Of a stretch of 64,000 nucleotides of DNA, positions 44,279-53,434 are shown piece by piece. A program made the position numbers and the translations under genes. The DNA comes from Bradyrhizobium ottawaense (GTDB lineage Bacteria > Pseudomonadota > Alphaproteobacteria > Rhizobiales > Xanthobacteraceae). Numbering within the stretch: the first letter of the stretch is position 1; every line of letters begins with the position of its first letter. The DNA is taken from NCBI RefSeq assembly GCF_900099825.1, contig NZ_LT629693.1:1178001-1242000 (forward strand), written 5' to 3'. The notes under the pieces are model-generated. The model did no database searches. It was not told the DNA's origin and saw nothing but the letters and a program-made list of their open reading frames with translations.

Positions 44279-45856
44279 ATGTCCACACAGCAACCGGCCA
44301 ACCTGGCCGACATGGTGCGCGAGCGCGCCAGGAGCCGCGGCAACGCGCTGGTCTATGAATTCGAAGGGCGCCACACGAGCTTCGCCGAATTCGACATCAA
44401 GACCAACCGCGTCGCCAACGCACTGATCGCGCTCGGCGTCAAACCGCGCGAGCGCATCGCCTATCTCGGCAAGAACAGCGACATCTATTTCGAGCTGCTG
44501 CTCGGCGCCATGAAGGCCAACGTGGTGATGGCGCCGGTGAACTGGCGCCTCGCCGGTCCCGAGGTCGCCTTCATCGTCGCCGACTGCAAGGCGCCGGTGC
44601 TGTTCGTCGGGCCGGAATTCATTGCCCAGGCCCGCAACCTCAAACCGCAATTGCCTGATGTGCGGCACATCATCACCACCGAGGGCGGCGCGCCGGAATG
44701 GCAGGATTTTACGGCATGGCGGGATGCCGCCAGCGGCGACGATCCCAAGGTGCCGATCAGCCCGAAGGAGATCGCGATCCAGCTCTATACTTCCGGCACG
44801 ACAGGCAAGCCCAAGGGCGCGATGCTGTCGCACGCCAACTTCCTCAACCTGGTGCAGACCGGCAACGAGGCCGAGAAGCCCGAATGGAACCGGTGGACCA
44901 CCAACGACGTCTCGCTGGTGGCGATGCCGATTTTCCACATCGGCGGCAGCGGCTGGGGCGTGATGGGCCTCTATCACGGCGCCAAGGGTGTCATCGCGCG
45001 CGAGTTCGATCCGACCAAGGTGCTGGATTTCTTCGAGCAGTCCGGGATCACCAAACTGTTCATGGTGCCGGCCGCGATGCAGTTCGTGGTGCGGCAGCCG
45101 CGGGCGCGGCAGGTCGATTTCTCGCGGCTGAAATACATGCTGTACGGCGCTTCGCCGATTCCGGCGGCGCTGTTGAAGGAATGCATCGAGGTCTTCAAAT
45201 GCGGCTTCGTGCAGATGTACGGCATGACCGAGACGACAGGCACTATCGTCGCCCTCCCGCCCGAGGATCATATCGAGGGACTGGACCGCATGCGCTCGGC
45301 CGGCAAGGCGCTGCCCGGCATTGAGCTTGCGATCCTCGACGCCGACGGCAAGCCGCTGCCGCCGGGCGAAGTCGGCGAGATCGCCACCCGCTCCGGCTCC
45401 AACATGGTCGGCTACTGGAACCTGCCGGAGGCCACCGCCAAGACGCTCGGCGCCGACGGCTGGCTGCGCACCGGCGATGCCGGCTACATGGACAGTGACG
45501 GCTACCTCTATATCCACGACCGCATCAAGGACATGATCATCTCCGGCGGCGAGAACATCTACCCCGCCGAAGTCGAGAGCGCGATCTGCGACCACCCCGA
45601 TGTCGCCGAAGCCGCCGTGATCGGTATCCCCGACGACAAATGGGGCGAAGCGGTCAAGGCCGTCGTGGTGATGAAGCCGGGCAAGTCCGCGACCGCAACC
45701 GACATCATCAACTTCGCCCGCGAGCGCATCGCCGGCTTCAAGACGCCGAAGTCGGTCGACTTCCTCGAAGCGCTGCCGCGCAATCCCTCCGGCAAGATTC
45801 TGCGACGGAATTTGCGCGATCCGTATTGGGCGGGCAAGGATCGTCAGGTGAATTGA
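44279..45856 (+). CDS. Acyl-CoA synthetase (AMP-forming, FadD-like)
   Basis: This 525-residue enzyme has IQLYTSGTTGKPKGAMLSHA, the FQMYGMTETTG-type block VQMYGMTETTGTIVALPPED, GYLYIHDRIKDMIISGGENI and the C-terminal Lys in PRNPSGKILRRNLRDPYW. It makes a CoA thioester of an unknown acid using ATP. GGGAGCGAC precedes the ATG, 75 bases after the DECR-like SDR on the same strand, so the two may share a transcript. It is the best local candidate for a substrate-activating enzyme of the 4-hydroxyacyl-CoA-type set further on. Confidence 0.92.
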   Translation: MSTQQPANLADMVRERARSRGNALVYEFEGRHTSFAEFDIKTNRVANALIALGVKPRERIAYLGKNSDIYFELLLGAMKANVVMAPVNWRLAGPEVAFIVADCKAPVLFVGPEFIAQARNLKPQLPDVRHIITTEGGAPEWQDFTAWRDAASGDDPKVPISPKEIAIQLYTSGTTGKPKGAMLSHANFLNLVQTGNEAEKPEWNRWTTNDVSLVAMPIFHIGGSGWGVMGLYHGAKGVIAREFDPTKVLDFFEQSGITKLFMVPAAMQFVVRQPRARQVDFSRLKYMLYGASPIPAALLKECIEVFKCGFVQMYGMTETTGTIVALPPEDHIEGLDRMRSAGKALPGIELAILDADGKPLPPGEVGEIATRSGSNMVGYWNLPEATAKTLGADGWLRTGDAGYMDSDGYLYIHDRIKDMIISGGENIYPAEVESAICDHPDVAEAAVIGIPDDKWGEAVKAVVVMKPGKSATATDIINFARERIAGFKTPKSVDFLEALPRNPSGKILRRNLRDPYWAGKDRQVN

Positions 45857-45891
45857 TTTCGTCCGCGCGAAGTGCGCGGCATATCCAGATC

Positions 45892-46024
45892 GTCGTCCCC
45901 GCGAACGCGGGGACCCATACGCCGTGCCATCAATAGTTTTGCGCAGTGTCGGTTGCCTTTGACTTAACTAGCGTGCCTCGCACTCTATCCTGTGGTTATG
46001 GGTCCCCGCGTTCGCGGGGACGAC
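45892..46024. repeat. Palindromic repeat (GTCGTCCCCG family), perfect arms
   Basis: Perfect 28-base arms at 45892-45919 and 45997-46024 (GTCGTCCCCGCGAACGCGGG outward) enclose 77 bases. It lies between the convergent acyl-CoA synthetase and acyl-CoA dehydrogenase genes. Confidence 0.92.
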
Positions 46025-46047
46025 ATGTTGAGAGTGCTCGCCATCTC

Positions 46048-47322
46048 TCAATGCTTCCCTGCCCCCATATACCCAAACAGGAATCCCGCCACCTTGCGCT
46101 TCTGGATTTCCTCGCTGCCTTCGGTGATGCGGTAGCGGCGGTGGTGGCGGTAGATGTGTTCGAACGGTTTATGGCGTGAATAGCCCATGCCGCCATGTAC
46201 CTGCATGGCGCGGTCGGCGGCTTCGCAGCACAGGCGGTTGGCCCAGAAGTTACACATCGAGACCTTGTCGGACAGCGTGTGTTCGACCTGGGCCTGGGTG
46301 AGCTGGTCCATCTCCCACGCGGTCTTGCGGATCAGAAGCCGCAGCATCTCGGCCTGCGTCGCCAGTTCCACCAGCGGCCACTGGATCGCCTGGTTCTCGG
46401 CTAGCGCCTTGCCGAACGGTTTGCGCTCGCGCGCGTACTTCACACTTTCATTGATGCAGTAGACCGCGGCACCCAGTGAACTCGCCGCCTGCCGGATGCG
46501 GTTCTCGTGCACAAAGCACTGCGCCAGCGACAGGCCGCGGCCGACCTCGCCGAACAGCGCATCGTCAGGCACGAACACGTCGGTAAAGCTGACACGCGGA
46601 TGGTCGGTCGGCATGTTGAAGGTCCACATGTACTCCTCGACCTTCACGCCCTCAGCCTTCGCTGGCACCAGCAGGCAGGTGATGCCCCGCGCATCGCCGT
46701 CTTCGCCGGACGTGCGGGCAAACAGCGCGCAATGCGTCGCGACATGCATGCCGGTGGTCCACATCTTCTGGCCGTTGACGACCCAGCCCTTGACGTTGTC
46801 GCGCGTCGCCGGCACCGCCCTTGTTTCCATGTGGGTCGCATCGGAGCCGTGCTCGGGTTCGGTCAAGCCAAAGGTGATGCGGTATTTGCCGGTGATCGAG
46901 CCGTCGATCATCGCCTTCTGCTCGTCGGTACCGTAACGGTCCAGCATGGTCACGATCGGCAGATTGCCGACGATCGAATGCTCGTTCTGCAGGTCGTTGT
47001 GCAGGCCGAGGCCCTTCGATGCAAAATGCTCGCGGATCACGGCCATCCAGAGGTTGGAACCGTCCTTGCCGCCGTAGCGCTTCGGGATCGCAAAGCGCAA
47101 ATAGCCGGCGGCGTCGGCGAGATTCTTGGCCTTGCGCAGCAGCGCTTCCCATTCATGGCGCGGCAGGCCGCCATTGTCGAAATCGGTGCGCGCCCATTCG
47201 CGGCGGTGATCGAAGAAGCGGATGTTGTCATCGGCCTCTTCCAGCGGCTTGATCTCGCGTGCGATGAAGCGGTCAAGTTCGTCGAGATAGGCGACGAGGT
47301 CGGCGGGTAAGGCGAAATCCAA
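46048..47322 (-). CDS. Acyl-CoA dehydrogenase
   Basis: This 424-residue flavoprotein has the N-terminal helical domain, the FAD block FGLTEPEHGSDATHMETRAV, KGWVVNGQKMWTTGMHVATH, the central beta domain and C-terminal VHGGMGYSRHKPFEHIYRHH and YRITEGSEEIQKRKV with the catalytic-Glu region. It dehydrogenates an acyl-CoA at alpha-beta and passes electrons to ETF. It starts with TTG (GGGAG eight bases upstream) and is divergent from the crotonase gene, an arrangement suggesting joint control. Confidence 0.92.
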   Translation of the reverse strand: MDFALPADLVAYLDELDRFIAREIKPLEEADDNIRFFDHRREWARTDFDNGGLPRHEWEALLRKAKNLADAAGYLRFAIPKRYGGKDGSNLWMAVIREHFASKGLGLHNDLQNEHSIVGNLPIVTMLDRYGTDEQKAMIDGSITGKYRITFGLTEPEHGSDATHMETRAVPATRDNVKGWVVNGQKMWTTGMHVATHCALFARTSGEDGDARGITCLLVPAKAEGVKVEEYMWTFNMPTDHPRVSFTDVFVPDDALFGEVGRGLSLAQCFVHENRIRQAASSLGAAVYCINESVKYARERKPFGKALAENQAIQWPLVELATQAEMLRLLIRKTAWEMDQLTQAQVEHTLSDKVSMCNFWANRLCCEAADRAMQVHGGMGYSRHKPFEHIYRHHRRYRITEGSEEIQKRKVAGFLFGYMGAGKH

Positions 47323-47415
47323 GGCGGTCTCTCCCGGAACTGTTGATTTTATGATTTGCGTTTAGGCGCTACGGGGCGCTCCTGCTCGGATCGAATAAGG
47401 TTGGAATACCCGGCC

Positions 47416-47435
47416 CAAGTCAAGGACAAGTCAAG
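47416..47435. promoter_or_regulatory. Direct repeat in divergent control region
   Basis: CAAGTCAAG occurs at 47416-47424 and 47427-47435, an 11-base period that puts both copies on one face of the helix. It is between the divergent dehydrogenase and crotonase genes and may bind a regulator. Confidence 0.3.
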
Positions 47436-47555
47436 CGAGGGAATAACGCTTGGCACGCGCGGGCGCGTTGCGTAATTGGATGGCATCATCAGCCGCGCAG
47501 GCGCTAGTATCGCGGCCAATATTCTTTGCTGCAGAAAATCAACACGGGAGCGAAC

Positions 47556-48335
47556 ATGGATCTGAAATTCTCCAAGGTCACGCGCAAGGGACCGATCACG
47601 ATCATCACACTGTCGCGCCCCGAAGTGTACAACGCGCTGCATATCGACGCGCATTTCGAGCTCAACAAGGTGTTCGACGATTTCTCGGCCGATCCCGACC
47701 AGTGGGTCGCGATCGTCACCGGCGCCGGCGATAAGGCGTTCTGCGCCGGCAACGACCTGAAATGGCAGGCCGCGGGCGGCAAGCGCGGCTGGGACAAGGG
47801 CGGCTTCGCCGGCCTCACCTCGCGCTTCGACTGCGACAAGCCGATCATCGCCGCCGTCAACGGCGTGGCGATGGGCGGCGGCTTTGAAATCGCGCTGGCC
47901 TGCGACCTCATCATCGCTTCCGACAACGCCACCTTCGCGCTGCCCGAGCCGCGCGTCGGCCTCGCCGCTTTGGCCGGTGGCGTGCACCGGCTGCCGCGCC
48001 AGATCGGCCTGAAGCGCGCCATGGGCATGATCCTGACCGCGCGCCACGTTTCGGCCAAGGAGGGGCTCGAACTCGGCTTCGTCAACGAAGTGGTTCCGCA
48101 GGCCGAACTGATGGCGGCCGCCGAGCGCTGGGCCGAGACCATCTGCAAGAATTCGCCGATGTCGATCCGCGCCTCCAAGCAGGCGATCCAGAAGGGCCTG
48201 GAAGTTTCGCTGGAACAGGCGATTGCCGAGCAGCGCGAATACCCCGCGGTGAAGGCGATGGCGGCCTCGCAGGACTACATCGAGGGGCCGAAGGCGTTTT
48301 CGGAGAAGCGCCCGCCGAAGTGGCTGGGGCGTTAA
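47556..48335 (+). CDS. Enoyl-CoA hydratase/isomerase (crotonase) family protein
   Basis: This 259-residue protein has KAFCAGNDLKWQ and AAVNGVAMGGGFEIALACDL as oxyanion-hole segments and LPEPRVGLAALAGGVHRLPR, where a hydratase normally carries its Glu pair. The first Glu (LPEPRVG) is present but the second is Ala or missing (LAALAGG), so it may act on a substrate other than a plain enoyl-CoA, for example as a carnitinyl-CoA-dehydratase-type enzyme. GGGAGCGAAC precedes the ATG. A palindromic repeat follows the stop. Confidence 0.9.
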   Translation: MDLKFSKVTRKGPITIITLSRPEVYNALHIDAHFELNKVFDDFSADPDQWVAIVTGAGDKAFCAGNDLKWQAAGGKRGWDKGGFAGLTSRFDCDKPIIAAVNGVAMGGGFEIALACDLIIASDNATFALPEPRVGLAALAGGVHRLPRQIGLKRAMGMILTARHVSAKEGLELGFVNEVVPQAELMAAAERWAETICKNSPMSIRASKQAIQKGLEVSLEQAIAEQREYPAVKAMAASQDYIEGPKAFSEKRPPKWLGR

Positions 48336-48347
48336 TCGTACTTGCTC

Positions 48348-48432
48348 CGTCATGGCCGGGCTTAACCCGGCCATCCACGTCTTTGCCTCGGCAAGTAAGT
48401 CGTGGATGCCCGGGACAAGCCCGGGCATGACG
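48348..48432. repeat. Palindromic repeat (CGTCATGGCCGGGC family)
   Basis: Arms at 48348-48379 and 48401-48432 (CGTCATGGCCGGGCTTAACC and GGACAAGCCCGGGCATGACG) pair with a few mismatches. It separates the convergent crotonase and DUF6285 genes. Confidence 0.88.
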
Positions 48433-48449
48433 ATAGAGTTGTGATCGTC

Positions 48450-48830
48450 CTACTTCTTCCCCAGCTCCCGCTTGTACGACCCGTAGTTCGGCTGATCGAC
48501 CGCGAGCTTGTCCATCGTGGTCTGCCACAAATGCTCGGCCAATCCCGGCGTCTGCAGATCGACCTCGCCCTTTGCAATTTTGTCCGACAGCGCGCGATTG
48601 AGTTCGATCAGCGGGCCGTCGGTACCCAGCAGCTGCTTCAGCCTGATGTGCTCGGCCGCATCGCCGCTGTCCGCCAGTGTCAGTTGCCGCGTGACGAGAT
48701 CGAGCGCGTTGATGCCGACGCGGAGCTTGAAGGCGTTGTGGCCCTTGATCGCGGGCGTGATTTCGTTGCGCAGGAAATCGGCAACCGCCTTGATCAGTTC
48801 GATGGGTGTCGGTTCGTCCTGCATTTTCAT
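48450..48830 (-). CDS. DUF6285 small protein, likely partner of the adjacent kinase
   Basis: This 126-residue, mostly helical protein reads MKMQDEPTPIELIKAVADFL and NAFKLRVGINALDLVTRQLT and matches my memory of the DUF6285 family. Its ATG overlaps the stop of the phosphotransferase gene by four bases. In Pseudomonas levulinate catabolism a small protein (LvaB) is required for activity of the LvaA kinase; this gene has the same size and position and is a plausible equivalent. That equivalence is inference. No catalytic residues can be named. Confidence 0.75.
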   Translation of the reverse strand: MKMQDEPTPIELIKAVADFLRNEITPAIKGHNAFKLRVGINALDLVTRQLTLADSGDAAEHIRLKQLLGTDGPLIELNRALSDKIAKGEVDLQTPGLAEHLWQTTMDKLAVDQPNYGSYKRELGKK

Positions 48831-49813
48831 TTCCCCCGCGGGGCTAGCAATCTAAGCAAATCGATTTCGGTTTCCGACGAGCGCCGCCCGATCATGGCAC
48901 GCTCCATCGAATGATCCGGCCCTGAGCGAAACCGCTGCATCATGCCGCAGCACATGATGCCCCAGCGCAGCGTGCCCATCACTTCCCAGAACATCACGCG
49001 CTCCGGATCGGCCTTGCGGCCGGTTTCCTCATAGCCCGCGAACAGGTCCTCGCGCGAACCGAAGCCGCCGACCGGTTTGTCGATCTCGCCGAAGCGCCAG
49101 GAATTGACGCAGATCCAACCCAGGTCCTCCATCGGATCGCCGAAATGCGCGAGCTCCCAGTCAAGCACCGCGCGGACGCCGTCGGGACCGATGATGAGAT
49201 TGCCGTTGCGGAAATCGCCATGCACCAGCGTCACCTCTTTCGATGGCCCGGGATCGCGCGCACGCAGCCAGCGCAAGGCCAGTTCGAACACCGGCCGCGG
49301 CCAGCCGAAACTGCGGTATTCCCGTTCGAGATCGGCGATCTCCCTGGTCGCCGTCATCTCGCGCAGCTTCGGCAGTTTCGCCGCCGGCAGTCCATGAATG
49401 CCGGCCACGACCTTGCCGAGTTGCCGCGCCAGCAGCGGCCGCGCCTTGTCAAATTCCTCATCGCGCAGAATCTTGCGCGCGATGGTTTCGCCCTCGATCC
49501 GCTGCATGATGAAGCCGGTTCCGAGTTCGTCTTCGGGAACAAGCACATGCATCACGCGCGGCGACGGCAGGCCGGCGTCATGCGCGAGTTGCATCAACGT
49601 CGCCTCGGCGTCGAGCCCGGCGGCGCGCCCCGGCGAGGCGCCATAGCCCGGCGGCGCGCGACGCAGGATCGCGCCTGAGGTGCCGCCCGCATGGACGATG
49701 TCGAAGCTCCAGGTCTCCTGGCTGGCGCCGCCGGAGAGTTTTGCGGCGCCAGTGACGCCGGTCGCCCCCGGATACCAGGAGGCGACGCAGCGTCCGAGTT
49801 GCTGTTCGATCAT
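48827..49813 (-). CDS. Phosphotransferase (APH) family kinase, LvaA/ACAD10-11-like
   Basis: This 328-residue protein has the aminoglycoside-phosphotransferase fold: the glycine-rich loop region LSGGASQETWSFD, the catalytic loop LVHGDFRNGNLIIGPDGVRA and the metal-binding VLDWELAHFGDPMEDLGWIC. Close relatives are the kinase domain of mammalian ACAD10/11 and Pseudomonas LvaA, which phosphorylate 4-hydroxyacyl-CoAs so that a dehydrogenase can remove the phosphate. It is 24 bp downstream of a crotonase gene and overlaps the DUF6285 gene by four bases. An antibiotic-resistance role is unlikely in this catabolic setting. Confidence 0.85.
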   Translation of the reverse strand: MIEQQLGRCVASWYPGATGVTGAAKLSGGASQETWSFDIVHAGGTSGAILRRAPPGYGASPGRAAGLDAEATLMQLAHDAGLPSPRVMHVLVPEDELGTGFIMQRIEGETIARKILRDEEFDKARPLLARQLGKVVAGIHGLPAAKLPKLREMTATREIADLEREYRSFGWPRPVFELALRWLRARDPGPSKEVTLVHGDFRNGNLIIGPDGVRAVLDWELAHFGDPMEDLGWICVNSWRFGEIDKPVGGFGSREDLFAGYEETGRKADPERVMFWEVMGTLRWGIMCCGMMQRFRSGPDHSMERAMIGRRSSETEIDLLRLLAPRGK

Positions 49814-49837
49814 GTTCTCTGGATCATTTGCCTTAAA

Positions 49838-50629
49838 TCATTTTCCTCGGAACTTGGCGGGGCGCTTTTCGAGGAAGGCGGTCACGCCTTCCTTGAAGTC
49901 TTCCGCGGAACCCGCGATGCGCTGCGATTCGAATTCGAGGTTGAGCTGTTCCTCGTAGGAATTTTCCGGGCTGTCCCAATAGAGTTTTCGGATCAGCGAC
50001 AGCGCGATCGTCGGCCCGTTCGCCAGATCATGCGCCAGCTTCATGGTCTCTTCCATCAGCGTGGCGTCGTCATGGACGCGGTTGACGAGGCCCCATTCCA
50101 GCGCCTTTTCGGCCGGCAGCCGTTCGCCCATCAGCGACAGTTCGACCGATCGCGCCTTGCCGATCATGCGCGGCAACAGCCAGGTCGAGCCGCAATCCGG
50201 CACCAGGCCGATGCGGCGGAACGCCTGCAGGAAATAGGACGAGCGCGCGCACAGGATCATGTCGCCCATCAGCGCGAAACTCATGCCGGCGCCGGCGGCC
50301 GGACCGTTGACCGCGGTCACGATCGGGCAATGCAGGTTGCGCAGGCGGCGCAGGAACGGGTGGAACGCGGTTTCCAGCGCGGCGCCGGCATTGACCTTGC
50401 CGGGCTTGGCGTTGCTGCGGCCCTGCAGGTTGGCGCCGGTGCAGAACGCGCGGCCGGCGCCCGTGATGACAAGGCAGCGCACCTCGGCGCGCTTCTCTTC
50501 GATCGCATCCAGCGCCTCGGCGAGGCCGCCCAGCATGTCGATCGAGACCGCGTTCATGACCTCCTGATGGTCGAGCTTAAGGATGGCCACCGAACCATCG
50601 AAATCGAGCGTGACGTGCTTGAACTGCAT
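49838..50629 (-). CDS. Enoyl-CoA hydratase/isomerase (PaaG-like)
   Basis: This 263-residue crotonase has GRAFCTGANLQGRS and AVNGPAAGAGMSFALMGDMI oxyanion-hole segments and the FRRIGLVPDCGSTWLLPRMI block; the last has Asp (VPDCGST) typical of PaaG-type isomerases that move the double bond rather than hydrate it. It is the first gene of the minus-strand trio with the kinase and DUF6285 genes. Confidence 0.9.
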   Translation of the reverse strand: MQFKHVTLDFDGSVAILKLDHQEVMNAVSIDMLGGLAEALDAIEEKRAEVRCLVITGAGRAFCTGANLQGRSNAKPGKVNAGAALETAFHPFLRRLRNLHCPIVTAVNGPAAGAGMSFALMGDMILCARSSYFLQAFRRIGLVPDCGSTWLLPRMIGKARSVELSLMGERLPAEKALEWGLVNRVHDDATLMEETMKLAHDLANGPTIALSLIRKLYWDSPENSYEEQLNLEFESQRIAGSAEDFKEGVTAFLEKRPAKFRGK

Positions 50630-50807
50630 TGTTTCCTCGTGAGTTGTGTTTACGCGCTATTTTTGTGCGCGATGGCAGATTTGATGTCTCGACCCATATT
50701 TGATTTTCCGGACGGCCTTGTCCATGGTTGCCCTTGAACGTCTATCCATCATCGGACGCGTATCTAAAACGCGCCGCACCAAATGGAAACACCCAAAGGA
50801 TACCAAT

Positions 50808-51587
50808 ATGAGCATCTTCGACCTCACCGGCCGCACCGCGGTCATCACCGGAGGAAATGGCGGCATCGGCCTCGGCATCGCGCAGGCGCTGCACGCCGAA
50901 GGCTGCAACGTCTCGATCTGGGGCCGCAACGCCGGCAAGAACAAGAACGCGGCGGCCAGCATGGCTTCCGGTAAAGGCAAGGTCCACACGCAGATCTGCG
51001 ACGTCTCCGATCCCGCGTCGGTGAAGGCCGCGATGAAGGCCACGCTGGATACATTCGGCCGGGTCGACGGCTGCTTTGCCAATGCCGGCATCGGCGGCGG
51101 CGGACGGCGCGCCTTCATCGACCGCACCGAGGAAGAGTGGCGCAAGATGTTCGCAACCAATCTCGACGGCGTGTTTCATGTGTTCCAGGCCGCCGCCCGC
51201 CACATGACCGAGCGCGCGGAGGCCGGCGACAAGTTCGGCCGGCTGGTCGCAACCTCCAGCCTCGCGTCGCTGTTCGGCACCGCGCGCAACGAGCACTACG
51301 CCGGCACCAAGGCCGCGTTGAATGCGCTGTGCCGCGCGCTCGCCGTCGAGCTGGCGCGCTACGGCGTCACCGCCAATGCGATCCTGCCGGGCTGGATCAA
51401 GAGCGACATGACCGCCAACATCATGGCCAACGACAAATTCGTCGCCAACGTAATGCCGCGCATCCCGGTGCGCCGCTTCGGCGAGCCCACGGATTTCGGC
51501 GGCATCGCGGTCTACATCATGAGCAAGGCATCGTCGTATCATACGGCGGATACTTTTGTGATCGACGGTGGGTACACGGCGTTTTGA
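50808..51587 (+). CDS. SDR family oxidoreductase
   Basis: This 259-residue short-chain dehydrogenase has VITGGNGGIGLGIAQALHAE, CFANAGIGGGG, the Ser-Tyr-Lys set in VATSSLASLFGTARNEHYAG (Tyr followed by AGTK) and an ordinary C-terminal PVRRFGEPTDFGGIAVYI. It is divergent from the crotonase-kinase-DUF6285 operon. In the levulinate pathway an SDR reduces the 4-keto acyl-CoA; this gene could fill that role, by context only. The start at 50808 is chosen because the family begins MSIFDLTGRTAVITG. Confidence 0.88.
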   Translation: MSIFDLTGRTAVITGGNGGIGLGIAQALHAEGCNVSIWGRNAGKNKNAAASMASGKGKVHTQICDVSDPASVKAAMKATLDTFGRVDGCFANAGIGGGGRRAFIDRTEEEWRKMFATNLDGVFHVFQAAARHMTERAEAGDKFGRLVATSSLASLFGTARNEHYAGTKAALNALCRALAVELARYGVTANAILPGWIKSDMTANIMANDKFVANVMPRIPVRRFGEPTDFGGIAVYIMSKASSYHTADTFVIDGGYTAF

Positions 51588-51601
51588 GGTTGGTTGCACT
51601 T

Positions 51602-51694
51602 CGTAGGGTGGGCAAAGGCGCTCTTGCGCCGTGCCCACCATTTGCGTGCCGCGTGTTCTGCATGGTGGGCACGCTACGCTTTGCCCACGCTACG
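51602..51694. repeat. Palindromic repeat (CGTAGGGTGGGC family)
   Basis: CGTAGGGTGGGCAAAGGCGC at the left and GTGGGCACGCTACGCTTTGC with CCCACGCTACG at the right pair imperfectly. Related copies flank the IS110 element and lie near 56.4 kb. Confidence 0.8.
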
Positions 51695-51789
51695 AAGCCG
51701 ACGCCGTCATTGCGAGCCAACGGGTCGCGCAAATGCGCGCCCGATGACAGGCTCCGCGAAGCAATCCATCGCGCGGCTCTTCCTGTTTC

Positions 51790-51941
51790 ACCCTCCCCTG
51801 GAGGGGGAGGGTCGGCACGGATCGAGCGAAGCGAGATCCGTGCCGGGGTGGGGTGATCTCTCCACTCGGGCACTGTTTGCGAGGAGAGACCGTCACCCCA
51901 CCCCGCCGCTTCGCGTCGACCCTCCCCCTCCAGGGGAGGGT
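51790..51941. repeat. Long inverted repeat (ACCCTCCCCTGG family)
   Basis: Perfect 25-base arms at 51790-51814 and 51917-51941 enclose further nested palindromes (GGCACGGATC/GATCCGTGCC and CCCGGGTG-type stretches). With the repeat before it this fills most of the 596-bp gap after the SDR gene; a similar element is near 61.1 kb. Confidence 0.88.
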
Positions 51942-52183
51942 AAGCGAGAGCATTCTCGCGGCGCTTTGCGCCCGGAGTTTTGCTGGAAACCTTACCCTCC
52001 AAAACGGAGGGCGCAGGGAAGACCGGGTGCGCGCCGCACCCGCGGTCTTGCGTGCCATGTGCATCAACAAAGGCGCGCACGAGCATACAGGTTCAGCGGA
52101 AACACTCCGGCCTTCCCCGCGCAATGGCTTTAAGGCTTATAAGAGCTCGCCCTGGTGACCGGCTTTCTTGCCACCATCGGCCG
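51942..52183. other. Non-coding dispersed sequence
   Basis: This stretch continues the repeat block with a CTCCAAAACGGAG hairpin and a run ending GAGCTCGCCCTGGTGACC, which I recognise as a recurrent Bradyrhizobium intergenic segment. It contains no supported gene. Confidence 0.4.
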
Positions 52184-53434
52184 CTACTTGATGACGAACT
52201 GGTGCGGCCTGAACAGCCGCCCCTTTTCGACCATCAGCACGACGCCGAGCGCGGCCAGTGTGCAGAGAAAGAAGCCGGTCGTGAACGGCACCAGCGTGCC
52301 GTCATAGTCCTGGCCGATGGTAGCGCCGATACCGATGCCGAGCAGCGTCGTGATCGAACCGTACAGCGACGACGCGGTGCCGGCGATATGGCCCTGCGGC
52401 TCCATCGCGAGCGCGGTGAAGTTCGCCATCATCAGGCCGAAGGCGAACATCATCAGCGCCGCCAGCGGCATGAACAGTCCGAGCGGCAGCATGTGCAGTC
52501 TGGTCGCCGCGAACATGGTCCCGGCCACGGCCACGAAAATCACCAGCGCGGTATGCGACATCACGCGCATGCCGACCCGGCCGACAATCTTGGCGTTGAG
52601 AAAGCCTGCGATGGCGACGCCGACCGCGATGGCCGCGAAGGCCAGCGGGAAATAATGTCCGAGATGATAGATCTCGGTAAAAATCTGCTGCGACGAGAAT
52701 ACGAACGCAAACAGCGAGCCCATCACGCCACCGGCGGCGAGTGCATAGCCGAAGGTCTGGCGGTTGGTGACGGTCTGGCGGAATGCGCCCAGCACATCGC
52801 GAATGGCGATCGATTTGCGTTCGGAAACCGGCAGCGTCTCCGGCATCCGCAGCGCGCTCCAGATCAGGGCCGCCACGCCATACAGCATCAGCACGATGAA
52901 GATGCCGCGCCATTGCGCCAGCAGCATCACCGCCTGGCCGAACGAAGGCGCAATGACGGGAACGGCGATGAACACCATCATCGCCAGCGACATCACGCTC
53001 GCCATTTTGCGACCGGCATAGCAGTCGCGCACGATCGAGACCGCGATGACCCGGGTGGCCGATGTTCCCAACCCCTGCAGCGCGCGCGCCAGCAGCAGGG
53101 TCTCGAACGAGGGTGCGGCGATCGCGAGCAGGCTCGCAATGCAATAGACCGCCATGCCGCCGAGCAGCACCGGGCGGCGGCCGAAGCGGTCGGACAGCGG
53201 TCCCATCACGAACTGGCCGACGCCGAAGCCGAGCAGGAAGATCGACAGCACCATCTGCGGACGGTTGGCAACTTCGAGGTGGAACGCCGAGCCGATGTTC
53301 GGCAATGCCGGCAGCATCATGTCCATCGCCAGCGGATTGAGTGCCATGATCGAGGCGATGACGACGACGAATTCGGGAAAGCCCATCGGGCGGTGGCCTG
53401 AGGATACCCAGGCGTCGGCATTGATATCGGACAC
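52184..53434 (-). CDS. Bcr/CflA-type MFS multidrug efflux transporter
   Basis: This 416-residue inner-membrane protein has 12 predicted helices and the MFS motif GQFVMGPLSDRFGRRPVLLG between helices 2 and 3. The first helix AMDMMLPALPNIGSAFHLEV and QGLGTSATRVIAVSIVRDCY (helix 4-5) are diagnostic for the Bcr/CflA drug:H+ antiporter family. The start codon is GTG. It is divergent from the small VOC protein across about 340 bp and not linked to the catabolic genes. Confidence 0.92.
   Translation of the reverse strand: MSDINADAWVSSGHRPMGFPEFVVVIASIMALNPLAMDMMLPALPNIGSAFHLEVANRPQMVLSIFLLGFGVGQFVMGPLSDRFGRRPVLLGGMAVYCIASLLAIAAPSFETLLLARALQGLGTSATRVIAVSIVRDCYAGRKMASVMSLAMMVFIAVPVIAPSFGQAVMLLAQWRGIFIVLMLYGVAALIWSALRMPETLPVSERKSIAIRDVLGAFRQTVTNRQTFGYALAAGGVMGSLFAFVFSSQQIFTEIYHLGHYFPLAFAAIAVGVAIAGFLNAKIVGRVGMRVMSHTALVIFVAVAGTMFAATRLHMLPLGLFMPLAALMMFAFGLMMANFTALAMEPQGHIAGTASSLYGSITTLLGIGIGATIGQDYDGTLVPFTTGFFLCTLAALGVVLMVEKGRLFRPHQFVIK

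Noticed and set aside
43283..45595. 770-codon minus-strand frame
   Set aside because: Antisense to the DECR-like SDR and the second acyl-CoA synthetase; no domain is recognisable.
48827..49813. Aminoglycoside resistance gene
   Set aside because: The protein has the APH fold, but its context and its relatives (ACAD10/11 kinase domain, LvaA) point to acyl-CoA catabolism.
51980..53401. 473-codon plus-strand frame
   Set aside because: Starts in a repeat block and runs antisense through the MFS transporter; composition is His/Gln/Arg-rich.
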